A stretch of 30,030 nucleotides of DNA. Origin: Condylostoma magnum. Its lineage: Eukaryota; Ciliophora; Heterotrichea; Heterotrichida; Condylostomatidae. A program made the translations under genes and the position numbers. The notes beneath the pieces are model-generated. The model had not been told where the DNA came from and searched no databases. It was given only the letters and a program-made list of their open reading frames with translations. This document shows, piece after piece, positions 10,886-22,232 of this stretch (the stretch's first letter is position 1; each line of letters starts with the position of its first letter). The stretch is from the NCBI GenBank assembly GCA_920105805.1, contig CAKKTI010000271.1:1-30030 (forward strand). Direction: 5' to 3'.

Positions 10886-11434
10886 TCATATTAATTAACT
10901 ATAAAAAATCTTATTAACCTAATGCAAATGTCCCTCATGTGGAATATAATGCGATGAGAATGCAGCAGCAACGAATAAACTGATAAAAATCGCAGATCCA
11001 AAATGCCCACTAGGCATAAAACTCCCGGCCATTATATACCCGAACATCATAACACTTAAGATAACAGGAGTATACCATCCCCAAACGGGCCAGAATGCAG
11101 CATGGGCGCATATATAGCTAATAAACGCAACAGCAGTGGCAATTGGTACCATTCGAGGTGCCACCACTTCTATTTCTTCATTCTAAGGCAGTATAAACCC
11201 AACGTAAAAGGTCATTATGGTAAACACTGTAAAGCCTGTAAGAGTAATTCCGAAGAAAAGAGGGTTTACCTTGTCACTATGCCAAATCACATGAAAGAAG
11301 TTGGAGTAGTATATTATCAAAATACCTGCTACAACCCATAAGAGAGAGTGTAGTCTAGTGCTAACATATGTTAACTTATCTACCCAGTACTTCTTGCGAG
11401 CTTCACGGTCATGTCGGGATTCACGTCTGTACAT
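10886..11434 (-). CDS. TMEM128: TMEM128-family four-plus-helix membrane protein
   Basis: This is a 182-residue protein whose hydrophobic pattern and motifs match TMEM128, a small endomembrane protein of unknown function: LHSLLWVVAGILIIYYSNFF (residues about 28-47), NPLFFGITLTGFTVFTIM (about 57-74), then MVPIATAVAFISYICAHAAF, WPVWGWYTP and VILSVMMFGYIMAG. Compared with the human protein it has an extra C-terminal hydrophobic segment (FGSAIFISLFVAAAFSSHY) and a His-rich end. The N-terminal 25 residues are strongly charged (MYRRESRHDREARKKYW). One Q after FILP is written TAG. Ending is either at TAG 10921-10919 (after EGHLH) or at TGA 10888-10886. The start codon is only 7 bp from the start codon of the divergent gene at 11442. 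Confidence 0.82.
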
Positions 11435-11441
11435 TTTATAA

Positions 11442-11705
11442 ATGGAGTAGAAAATTGTGTTTTATAAGGGTAAAGTTTGAATGGTTATTGGGAAATTGGC
11501 GGCTAGGAAGAATGTTATGGAAATTAATGACAGGTGGGTGATTATATAGGATAACAGTGGGGATGAAATCAAGCTATAATGTAGTATGATTAAAGTCGAG
11601 TTTGGATAAAGAGGTAAAAATTGGATTATTGGGATTCTGGATGAAACTAGTAGTGTTTAATGTGTTGTATCAAAGAAATAGAAAGTTGATGTTATTTTGT
11701 AATGA
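11442..11705 (+). CDS. Small beta-rich protein, possible OB-fold (RPA3-like?)
   Basis: This is an 87-codon frame starting MEQKIVFYKGKVWMVIGKL (first W = TGA) and ending with tandem TAA-TGA at 11700-11705. Alternating hydrophobic strands, V-V-IG-KL followed by RWVIIQDNSGDEIKL and NWIIGILDETSSVQCVV, resemble an OB-fold with the typical 'D.SG..I' turn. The size and topology recall the small replication protein A subunit, but this is a resemblance only. Codon use and composition look coding, and the opposite strand here gives only pyrimidine-biased, unconvincing translations. Its start is head-to-head with the TMEM128 start, 7 bp apart. Confidence 0.6.
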
Positions 11706-11733
11706 TTGATAAAAAGTTAGTGTTGGGGAAGAT

Positions 11734-13001
11734 ATGTTAGATTTTGTAAGTTTTAAAAGGTTAAGCCTTAGTATTACTTTATTTAATGGTGTTTAGAGGA
11801 AAAAGAAGATATTATTATTAATTTTTAGTAGATACATTAATATGCTACTGAAGAATTTATAAGGAATAATCGCTATGTTAAAAAAATAACGTTTTAATAG
11901 GTAAATAAGCCGGTTTTTTCAATTTCCCGTATTCTTAATCTAATTGACCCTTAGTAACTTAAGTATATTTCATTGACTGGACAATAAATAAGCGATCAAA
12001 TACTGTAAAAATTACAATATGCTATAAAAGATCATAAAGCAATAAAAGAATTAGATTTATCAGACAATTGTCTTACTTAGCAATCAATTAGCTGTTTTAT
12101 ATATATAGGGAAGTTCTTGAAGAAATGAGAAAGTTTAAATATAGCTGAAAATAAACTATATGATAATGGTATAGTTGAATTACTATCAAATTTAAACTAG
12201 ATTCCTTAAATCGTCTCCATTAATGTATCAGATAACAGCATAAGCGACGAAGGAGGGAAGTATATTCTAGCCTTTTTAAAAAACTCTGATAGTAATTTAA
12301 AGCATTTCAATATAATGAGCAATCCATTTTCCTCTAAATTAAATAAAAAGCTTTTAGAGTTACTTTCAAATTGTAGTATAAAACTGAAAATTGGTCCTGT
12401 ATAACAAAGACTTACAGGACTAATTCCATAAGGTTTTAATGTTCCAATAATGCAGAAATAGTAAGCGGACTATTAGTCAGAAGCTGGATCCTTTTCAATC
12501 CACCATTCAAGTACAATGGAGTATCTAGCTTAACATATTTTGCAATAACTGAATAATGAAGACCTTCATGTAGAAGATATAGTTGATATAGCGGATTAAG
12601 TAGAAAAACTAGAATTTGATCTACCGAGAAGTTACTTAAATCCCTTATTTGATACAATTTATACCTGGTTAGATGAGGCATTACACTAACAAAATGTATA
12701 CTGTGCATAAATACTTATAAAATCAGCTAAAAAGCTATAACTTGATGTAAGTAATAGATATGCTTAATATAAACAATTAATTGAACAAGTTCAAAGTGTA
12801 AAAGATTCACTTTAATTCATACTATCTGACGATTCTTATAAATATAAGCGATTTTATGAAATAAATAATCTAATTGACCTACTAAAGCCAATTCTTCCAA
12901 GATTAAACTTGCAAGGTCCCTTGATAGACTAGTTTTACTAGCTTGTAGCCAGAAGAGACAAGAATAACCAAAACTAGTTAAACGTATATAACCAATTTTA
13001 G
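11734..13001 (+). CDS. Leucine-rich-repeat protein (RNI-type LRRs) with helical C-terminal half
   Basis: The LRR frame is unmistakable: KELDLSDNCLTQQSI, ESLNIAENKLYDNGIVELL, QIVSINVSDNSISDEG and KHFNIMSNPFSSKL, each with the LxLxxN core, in the first 200 residues. The rest is helical and Q-rich (EYLAQHILQQLNNEDLH, KLEFDLPRSYLNPLF). No ATG exists in this frame upstream of the repeats. The best solution is ATG 11734 (MLDF) followed by a tiny GT-AG intron (11746-11759, 14 nt, or 11746-11765, 20 nt), which joins the correct frame. The given end, TAG 12999-13001, is inferred: no in-frame TGA occurs before 13179, well inside the next gene. LRR proteins mediate protein-protein contacts; the specific role is unknown. 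Confidence 0.72.
11746..11765 (+). other. Candidate tiny GT-AG intron in the LRR gene
   Basis: GTAAGTTTTAAAAGGTTAAG (20 nt) begins with a consensus 5' splice site and ends in AG. A 14-nt alternative ends at the first AG (11759). Removing either joins ATG-TTA-GAT-TTT to the LRR frame. Introns of about 15 nt are known in heterotrich ciliates. The call rests on one start codon and one frame, so it is tentative. Confidence 0.35.
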
Positions 13002-13017
13002 CCATTGTTGAATAAAT

Positions 13018-14493
13018 ATGTTGAGTCTTTTACTATTACTCGAAAGTGCTTTTGCGTATAACAACGGTATGTCAGCAGTATTAAGCAAGAGATCAATCTA
13101 GAGGATCTTCAGCGACTAATTATAGTATGTAGATCCGTTGATATAGACTAATTACACTAACTTATACATGGAAATAGGTGAATTGATTTGCACATATACA
13201 GGAACTCTTTTCAATGTAACAATTACAAACAGCACATTAAACCAACCAGCTGTGGAGTTTAATAAAACCTCAAATTACGTAAGACTTGAAAGCTCACAAT
13301 GGGATTTTGATATTAGCTATGATTATAAACTTACAGCTTGCTTCTCTACATACAAAGGAAGCACTAAATTCAGAGTTTATAATTCCAGCTTATCACTTGA
13401 TCTTGTGCTTTAAGAATCTAAAGGCGCATAAGTAGACTAAGTCAGTTTTCTTAGTGGCAACTATAAACTAGGAAACTTTACTCTAGATACAGGGGATGGA
13501 AATCTAAATACAGCTATGTCACTTTACTTCGGTAAGTATGCAACTTAAGTCAACAAACTAAATGATACTTATATAAAGCCCCTGGAATCATTTATTAATA
13601 CCTTGTTTTACTTTAAGTCCTATCAAATGAATATTTTGGATTAAATCGTAGAGTATTCATTGGTTAGTGATAGTATCTCATTTGATGACACTTTATTCCT
13701 ACCTATCAATGGAACCGTCAGCAATTAAAAGTATAGGCCTTTGGGACATCCCTTACCGCAGCCTGTTGCTTTAGCTCAGGGATGGAATAACACCTTCTAT
13801 ATAAGTGACTGGTCTGTTTAAAGCTTTATACAAGGGCTTACTACTGCCACCTCTTTGAATATTACTGAACTACCTAAGGACAACCGGCTTACTACCACAA
13901 ACATGGAATGGATCTTCCCTTAACTAGCAGAAGAATTTGGAATGGATAAAAATGTAACCTTAATAGTAACTGCAGATCCTCCAGAATCTATATTTGTATT
14001 GTCTAGAGCAAATGCTACTGTTACAGGAAGCTTTAGAATGGAAATCAATGTTGAACTGGAGAAAAATGTTACTGAAACTGCTGCTGTGTTTTTATTCGCT
14101 TTGAAACTAGACGTTTCAATGCTGTAAGGAAATCACTCTTATTTCAAAATTCAGGATTTCCGGCCTGGGTAGATTCAAATTATTGATAGTTTTGTTGATT
14201 TTAATGAGGAATAAGTAAACGATTTTCTTGATGTGGCATTTTATTATGAAGCAATTTACCTTAATGATTGACTATTTTAAAACCCTCTGCTATGTGATTA
14301 ATTTATAGAGGAAATCTTAGATGTTAAAGTTTCTATTTGTGAGGAGTTTCTGGCTGGTAATCAATTGGTTATCGGGTTTGAAGTAGCGTAGGTAATAAAA
14401 GGTTAAGGAAAATTTTGTGTTTTATATGTTGCTAGTTATAATATTACTCATCTTTTGGTTAGTATGCAGACAAAGAGTTTCTGTGAATAATGA
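13018..14493 (+). CDS. Secreted BPI/LBP/CETP-family lipid-binding protein
   Basis: The frame starts with a clean signal peptide, MLSLLLLLESAFA, then YNNGMSAVLSKRSIQRIF, like the start of the BPI N-terminal barrel. Residues about 30-230 carry the N-terminal barrel pattern (LYMEIGELICTYTGTLFNV, many NxT/NxS glycosylation sites). The C-terminal barrel follows, with the family-like FYISDWSVQSFIQGL helix, then TADPPESIF and beta-strands. At 491 residues it has the full two-barrel length. The family binds lipopolysaccharide or other lipids outside the cell; in a bacterivorous ciliate a role in handling prey envelope lipid is an inference. The end is tandem TAA-TGA at 14488-14493. Its first codons overlap the continuing open LRR frame. 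Confidence 0.82.
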
Positions 14494-14530
14494 GTACATT
14501 ATATACATGATTTTCCTTAGTACTTTTGAG

Positions 14531-15511
14531 TCACTTTATAAACCATTTAAACTAACTTCCTAATTACTATTTTATTAAGGTCTTAAGCATAAAGTTAAGA
14601 TTAGGCGAATACTCTATTCTTTTACTATCCTTTGATTTCTCAAAAATTGTCCCTGAACTTGTGTTTACTCTATAATCTCTAATAACTTCAATGTTATAGT
14701 TACTCTAAAGCTTTCTTATTTTACTAACTGGTGTATGAGACATTCTTTACTTCCTGGGAGTTATCTAATTCATTAACTTTGGCTTTGGAGTAAGTGTAGT
14801 GCATGAACTATGCAAACTAGTAGGCTTTGACAATGATAAGTCAAATAATCTCTAATAAACGCTTTTTTCCTTATTCTATAGGATTATTTTACTTTTAGGA
14901 CAAATAGTAGGTGAAAATGTATATTACAGGTTTTCTTTACTATTTTTACGCTAATTGCTAGAGTTACAAGTACTCATAAGTCGATTTGAACAGATTATAG
15001 GTTTATCAAAAACCTCTTCTAATTGCCTTTATTCTTATAAAATAGCATGACTTCTTCTTCTCTTATCTCTTTTCTGAAGCCAGCTCATTGTGTAGTCATA
15101 AAATGATTTATTCCTTTGAAGCTTACTCTTATTAATCTATGGTTTAAAGGTGCAATACTTACTCACTTACTACTTATAATTGTTATATCTCTTAAATTAC
15201 ATTGATTGAATTCTTAAATGATAAGCACTATTAATCTTTTCAGCTCGGATATACAAAGGGGATTCTCCTGATCTTTACTTCTGTATGATTCTCTATGAAT
15301 TTTTATTGATTACTGGAGAATTTTAACTACTTTCTCCTTTCTTACATTGGCTTTTCTTCTATTAATCGGCCTATTTGATGATTCTTCTTCTATAGTCGTT
15401 CAATCTTTAAACGCTTTATAAAATGATGTCTTATGGTACCTTCCTAGCTCTCTATTTCTTAACACTGCCCGTCTAGTTAGCTTATTCATTAATTTCAGTT
15501 AAGTTTTCCAT
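14531..15511 (-). CDS. Basic, low-complexity hypothetical protein, about 326 aa
   Basis: The frame runs from ATG 15511-15509 (MENLTEINEQANQTGSVKK) to TGA 14533-14531. The product is rich in K, R, S, Q and N with few hydrophobic runs. Near the C-terminus a better-defined segment, VSKIRKLQSNYNIEVIRDY, then TSSGTIFEKSKDSKRIEY, hints at a short folded or binding motif. I do not recognise a family. It follows the guanylyl-cyclase fusion gene on the same strand. If the cyclase ended at its first in-frame TGA the two would overlap by 17 bp; with the TAA stop they are 19 bp apart. It is convergent with the BPI-like gene (37 bp between stops). Confidence 0.65.
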
Positions 15512-15530
15512 TTATGATAGTATAAAAATG

Positions 15531-18500
15531 TTAATTCATATAACTAAGAAAATACCCCATATGACTTCTTTCGACTTGTTATGCTTCAACTATACAATTT
15601 TCTTCAAATTGATACAAGTCTGGTGAATCTTTTTCTAGGATCTCTTTGGTGATATCACTAACATTAATACGGCCTGCCTCTCCTTGGCTTTCCATTTTAT
15701 TAGCGATTAGTACGTCCGGCCCGTATATATCATATCTGACAATCTGAGTCCCAGTAACTCCAGCAATCACAATTCCAGTATGTATTCCAATTCTCATATT
15801 AAGCTCACAGTTCTGTAATTGATTGACCTCATCTATTGTGTCAATCATTGAAAACGCAAATTTAACTACGTTTTTGCATTCCTGTGTTATATTTCTATTG
15901 TTTTTGTCCATATATCCCATTACTACATAGCAATCTCCTATTGTATGAACCTTATACACCGAGTATTGTAGACAAAGTTTGTCAAATCTAGTGAAAAGTT
16001 TGCTTAACATTCCGACTACTTCTTACGGAGTTTTAGTAGAAGACCAGTTAGTAAATCCTACAATGTCAGCGTATAGAATGGTTACATCAGTCAGTCTATC
16101 AGTTATACTTTTATCTTCTAAAATGTTAAGCAATGCATGGGAAGGCATCATCTACTGTAGTAATTTATTAGTAGATTCTACTTCAACCTGTAAGGCTTTG
16201 CTTAATCTAGTAAATCTTATAATATGGGTTTCACGGTAGTAGACCCCTATTAAATTTACTACCAAAAAGCCTAGGAGAAATGCTGAATTTGCTATGTGTT
16301 ATTAATAATTGTCGAGGAATAGTCCTTAAACTATAAAAGGAGTTACTAAAATAGCTTGAATTATGATAATATCTCTGAATAGCAGCCCTGTCATATGACA
16401 AACTATGAGAATAGAGATAAAATAATCTAGACAATGAAACTCATGAGGAATTTTGATTTCTTATTGCATTTCAAAGATTGAAAGTAGACAGCACGTTAAG
16501 GCTATTACTACTATTACTATTTGCACCAATCGATAGCTTATTAATAATTGTCTTATGAGTAGAATGAACATTGTAGCTATAAATTTACTTACTTGGAGCA
16601 CCAAAACAATTGGAAGCAGATCTTCCTCATCTAGTCAAGAGTAAGTAAATAAAGTCAGTCCAATATCTATAGTAAAGGATATAGTTAGAATTATTAGTGA
16701 TAGGATTATTTGTTTTTAAGTTTTACTTATAACGTCTTTCCTATACTAAATCTGGTTTTCATCTTGACAACATGAGAAAAAGATTCAATAATTCTTTAAA
16801 TTAGGATTTTATGTCTAGTCACTCAAATTAGTGGTACCAAGAGATTTATTATTATTAGTATACAATTACTCCTTTCTAGTAAGTACCATCTTTCTTTTAT
16901 TCTGAATGTTATGATTAAAATCTTTCTCAGTATTATCATTTTTCAAAGTAGACGCTTTACTTTCAAAACTCTACAAGAACAGTTCTTGATCGCCATAAGC
17001 CTTATCATATACATAAAAGGTTTTAACCATTCCAAGTCCTTTAGCAAAAACTTCATTTTACACAAAGTTCAACCCATTATAGTTATCTAAAAGCTCATAA
17101 GTATTCATAGAAATCTGTATTCTATTAGACTAATCGATAGTAGAGCACATCCTAGAGGCAGTATTTACAGTATCTCCAACCAACGAGAACTGCGGCTTAT
17201 GATACCCCACAACTCCTGCCGTAACCGGCCCACTATTAATCCCAATTTTAACCTGCAACAGCTCCCCATCACTCAACTAGAACTTCTCCACAAATTTCAC
17301 CAACGATATAGCATATTCAATTGCTCTTCTCGTATGATGTATCTAGCTAATCCTAGGATCAGACTCAGAGTCACTGTAATGAAGTCCACTGCATGCCATA
17401 TACGTCTTACCAACAGTCTCAATTTTAGTAACTCCAATCTGCAAGCACAGATTATCAAACTCCTCAAACACCTTATCAATCAGGTCAGTTAGCTCTTAAG
17501 GCTGATATCGCATACAAATTCTGTCGAAATCCACAAAATCACAAAAAATCACGCTTACTATGCCTTAATCCTCCGCTATGTCACGGTCCCCTTCCTTCAC
17601 CCTGTTTCTAACAAAGGCCGGGAGGAGATAGGTAAATATATCAGTGTACCGCTCTGACTCCATTATGCTGAGGTTTAGTAGTTTGAACTCTCGGCGCATT
17701 AGGTTGGATAGCTAGTACCCTACAATCCCGCAGATAATTACTATAGTGAATAGGTAATGTACATAATAAAAGATTTGATACTTAGTTTACTCATCAGGGA
17801 AATTCTCTTGTTGAAGGTAATTTGTGTAAAGGATTCCGGAGAATATAATGTTAGCCAGGTTTAGCTTTATTATCCCTTTAAAGTCAGTGTTGAGTAGAAT
17901 GAACAGAATTGCAGGGATTACGCCGGAAACTAGGATTGAGTGGCTTTATTCGATTAATTTGTAGCAGAAATGGCCTATTAAGAAGCTTCACATCATTAAG
18001 GGTAGGTAAAAGTTGAAATATACTTGGAAATGGCTGGTAAAGGTTGTGATGACTATTACTACAAAGGACACACATATTAGGATTCTGGTTAAAATTAGCT
18101 CACTGCTGGAATCAACAAGAATAGTTTCTAGTATTGTTCATGTTATTAGGATTAGTCATAGTATTAGGGCTATTGATCGGAAGAAAACTATGTTCTTGGT
18201 TATTATAGAGCTTAAGTACTCAGATTCTACTGTTTTGCTTTCAAAAAATAACCACTTTGAGTTGATTTTGTAAGGCTTGTCGTTCTGTACATAGCTTAGA
18301 CGACTAGAAAAGTTAATTGCCTTTTTAATTGAATCTTAGAACTGGTATAGCCTAAATAATCGTTCTTCATCTATACTCACACACCCGATTTTGTATTATT
18401 TTAAGTAAAGCCTGAATTTTCAGCATATGTTGATTGCTACTTAAATTCCGAAGCAGAATAGAATGGTTAGTAAGGGTAAAGGGGAACTTAGAACCTGTCC

Positions 18501-21500
18501 AAGAGTGCCTTAATCATTTTCCCCATAACTACCTGTATAGTGAGTTATTATGTTATATAAAATCAGGGCAATTATACTTAACCATAAGCTCTGCTTCTTT
18601 TTAGAACTAATACCTGACATATGCATTAGTAACTCAAAACCTGTTTAAATGCATATGATTTGAAATAAAGTAAATCTGGATATTTCAAAATTCTCAGTAA
18701 ATCCTAGATTGTTCAGAATTGATGGCTTAAATGCAAAATAAACTACTATGAAATTGATTATCCCTATTATAAAAGGAAAACCAATTATTCTACTAATAAA
18801 GCGCTATTAGATACTCATTGTCCTAATTACTTTATGCTCCGATTTCTCTTAACTACATATAGATGTATTTTTCCCCAAGGCTATTACAATCATTGGAAAA
18901 ATAAAAATACCTAATTAGTACACAATATACATCACATCATTGAAAAGTAGGGCACCAGAATAGTCACAGATAAACAGAAATCCTGTCTATAACACAACCA
19001 TCATAATAGTTTAAATGATTATTATTTACAGCAGTGATCTAGTCCCTTGTGTGTACATAATTCCTTTTTCTATAATCAATTAATAAACTGAACTAAAACT
19101 GGTTATGATAAAATTGCTTTATATCATGTCTGATTGCTCATTATACACAGATACCCCAATTTCAGCCTTTTTAATCATAGATAGGTTATCTAAACTATTT
19201 CCTATAGCTAGTGTAACGGGATTAAAGCTTAGTTTTTTCTAAATTAACTCAACTATCTATGCTTTTTGTATTGGATAAATTTTATGAAAACATACACAAT
19301 CAGCAGCGAAGATTAAAGCAGTTAGTAAATTTGTAGTATCTTGGTTCTTTAAGGCTAGTTCTAATGATTAACCATCTACAGAAAGACAATAGTTAACAAA
19401 TCCTGGAATGTAGTTCTTATACATTTAATCATCATTTGGCTGATAGCTTAAAGACTACCCCTTTGCAGGTTTATAGTAGTTCAAGAGAGATTATACAGCT
19501 TATGATTCATTTTGGGCAACCAAAGGGCTTCTATAGCTGGTTTAGTACATTAGGGAATGCAGTCTATTAGTAGGTTGTGGCACAGCAGATCCACTGCTAT
19601 TTTATCTATTAAGAAACGCTGAATTTCTATCTTCCTTGTTTTATCTAGGTTAAGTTTCAGAATAAATATTAGTTTCTATTCCCTTTTATAAAGCCTTTTT
19701 TAACGTTAGGATAACACTGTGATTCGCTATACTGTAAATATCTGTTTTGATAGATAGTATATTAGCATTTATCATAGTTGAAATACAGTTAGACTCTTAA
19801 TCACTGCTGGCTACTATTAATTTGACTCCATTTTTAGACAATTTTTTCAATCCATTTTTCGTTTCTTTTGAAATATAATCTTCTATTCCAGCTGTTCCCA
19901 GATACTACGAATTAGCCTCAATATCATGGTAAATTTCATCAATTCTACCATCAACGTTAATTGGGGAAATCTCAGCTGCATTAATTCTTTTCATTATTTT
20001 ATTTATTTATGAATGGGAAAAAAACTTATAAGCAAATGAAACGGTTCTCAGTCCAGTTGCGTTAAACATTTGTACATTGTTTTACAAGTTTTCCTATTCT
20101 TACTCTCCAATACACTAGATGATTTATGTTATGTCAGCTTTAACGAAAAGAATGTATTAATCTTAATCTTTCAGTAAGATTCTGAATTTATTCTAGTCTG
20201 AGGAGACATAATTATAGCCTATGATTTCATACAATATTTTTTATGATTTTATATCTAAAATCACGCTTGTAGAATCTCTATTAACTAATTTATATCCAAA
20301 GTAATTTGCTCCTAAAAGTAAAGCTTTATCATCTTACTGGTTCTCATAGCGTTAATTAGCTGTGCTATCATCTGATTTAAATTGGTTGCATATAGCCAGT
20401 GCTTTAAGAAACAGATCTTATAAGGAAGTTCTATGAGCATATTTTAAATCACCTAGATTTTAGTGTCTTGGCTCCAGTAAAAGGCTGTTTTCTAAGCATT
20501 AATAGTTGTTTTGTATATCTGTTATATCAAGGTTTATGTTGCTTTTATCGCTTTGATTAAGCTCATTTTCTATTCTCTCTATCTTATTAGGAACATTATA
20601 CGATTTATACCAGAAGTACCTACTTTCTATTGCGCAAGCGACTAATTTTAGCTAGTTAGACGTAATTGTTCCAGTTTTATCTGTTATGATATATTCTGTT
20701 AAGCCTAAATCATCAGTTTAAGCAATAGAACTCTAGTAACTACATTCTTTAATTTACTTATTAATCATAAAGCCTTATAGAAATCTTGAAAAATCTAAAA
20801 GTACTAAAATATGCAGAGGCAATAGCTTACTGTATATTAAAAGATAGTAAAATATGCATTCCAGTATAGATTAATCTGAGTCCTATGTCGACACTGTTTG
20901 ATCTAGGATAACACTTATAGTAGTTAAAATGATTATAAAAAGGATTGCAATAAGAGATATCTAGTTAATTCGTTTCTCAAATTTAGATTATTTTACATCG
21001 GAAGGAATTTAATTCATCTCAAATTTAGTTTAATTACCTTTATACATTATAATTCCTATAATTCAACTATGGCTTTAAATAATAGACTCAGCTAGCAGAA
21101 TATTCTAAATTCCCAATGTATAAGAAAACAAGTGGCCCTTTATTTTAATTTTTCCGTCAAACTAATACAATTAATAGCTCGGATACTTATAAAATAAGGT
21201 GCATTCAAAATGTTAAAGTGCTTCATAACCATCCTCAGACCTAGGCTTAAAGTACTTAGTTATTTCTTATTTAGCTTCTTTTATCTCGATTATTGTTTCT
21301 CCGTTCAACCTTGACGTATCTACACCGCAGCTTTTATTAGAAGTTGCTATTATGACTAAATCTGCTGGGGAAATCTGCCCTCCTTGTAGTAAAATAATGT
21401 CTCCTATCATAAGATTTTTAGATTAAGCAAGTTCAAACTAATTTTTGTTTCAAACATTGTAAAAAACTTTGGTTTTAATTGAATCTTGTTTGTATTTGTA

Positions 21501-22232
21501 GTAGAATTATTTTATACCATAGATGAATTTGCAAAAGCATTATACCACCAGCATGATTATGATTATTACGCAATAAAGATTTCAAGGTAAGTTTAGTCAG
21601 AAATAAACTGAAATAAAAAGGATATACCAGATATTTGCTACTCTTATGAAGAGCCATTTTAGCATTGGGTATAAAGTATCTTGGATACTTTAAATCAGTA
21701 TTCAATTATCTGCAAAGATGTTTGCACTTCCAGTGTTTCTTTATTAAGATCCTATATTCAACTACTGCCAAATCTCCTGCCCTTTCTAACTAACTTCCAT
21801 ATTATTTTTATGAGTGAATACTAAATACCTAATTCTACTTTCACCTTGTGAAACACTTTGTCAAATAATTTTCCTTATTTTTTCAAAACTTGCTTTCATT
21901 TGTCCTTAAAGGGTTTGTTTAATGCTAATACTTCTTAAGCCACTTATGACTGAAAGGCTCTTCTTTGAGTTTTAATTCTTTATATGTTTCCGATGCTATT
22001 GCTGATATCAATTTAGGAATTAAAACTTAGGGCATGGTTAACGTCGTTTATACTTAGTTTTTTATTAAAGTTTAATCTTGGACTATCAGGGAAGAATTAT
22101 TAGGTTATTTTGTTTTATCGGATTTCTCTTTGCTTATTTTATTATTTAGACTGTCTTATTGAAGGTAAGTTGTCGAATTATTAGCTTCGTCTTAAGTTGT
22201 TTACTTGGATCCTGCTTTTAGGAGAGAAACAT
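15531..22232 (-). CDS. P4-ATPase / guanylyl cyclase fusion (alveolate-type receptor-like cyclase)
   Basis: One frame (frame of 21899 and 16010) is open over 6.7 kb, about 2,230 codons. It makes cGMP from GTP in a membrane. The N-terminal half is P4-ATPase (lipid flippase)-like: first membrane pair with [14 protein letters not shown], actuator motif RLNGET, phosphorylation site DKTGT (20681-20667), later hydrophobic pairs. Next come two six-helix-like membrane sets, each followed by a cyclase domain. The first domain (about 17575-17010) has [11 protein letters not shown]-type KIETVG and VNTASRM, but K (17408-17406) replaces the second metal Asp. The second (about 16110-15590) has both metal Asps in YADIVGFT (16067-16065) and HTIGDCY (15935-15933). 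This is the inverted domain order known for ciliate and apicomplexan cyclases. The start is uncertain: in-frame ATGs lie at 22232 and 21899, and two other frames look equally coding beyond about 21900. The end is taken as TAA 15533-15531; TGA 15497-15495 is the alternative. Confidence 0.9.

Noticed and set aside
12436-13005. Two minus-strand open frames under the LRR gene.
   Set aside because: The plus strand carries clear LRR and helical coding; the minus frames have no motif.
12900-13024. A second plus-strand frame at the LRR 3' end that terminates at TGA 13022-13024.
   Set aside because: It needs a poorly supported intron (non-consensus GTCCC donor) to connect. Ending the LRR frame at TAG 12999-13001 is simpler. 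Kept only as an alternative.
13168-13413. A start for the BPI-like gene at the ATG at 13168.
   Set aside because: The frame extends upstream to ATG 13018 with a signal peptide and the expected N-terminal barrel start.
17199-17492. Overlapping plus and minus open frames inside the first cyclase domain.
   Set aside because: Both are out of frame with the continuous cyclase coding sequence and have no motif.
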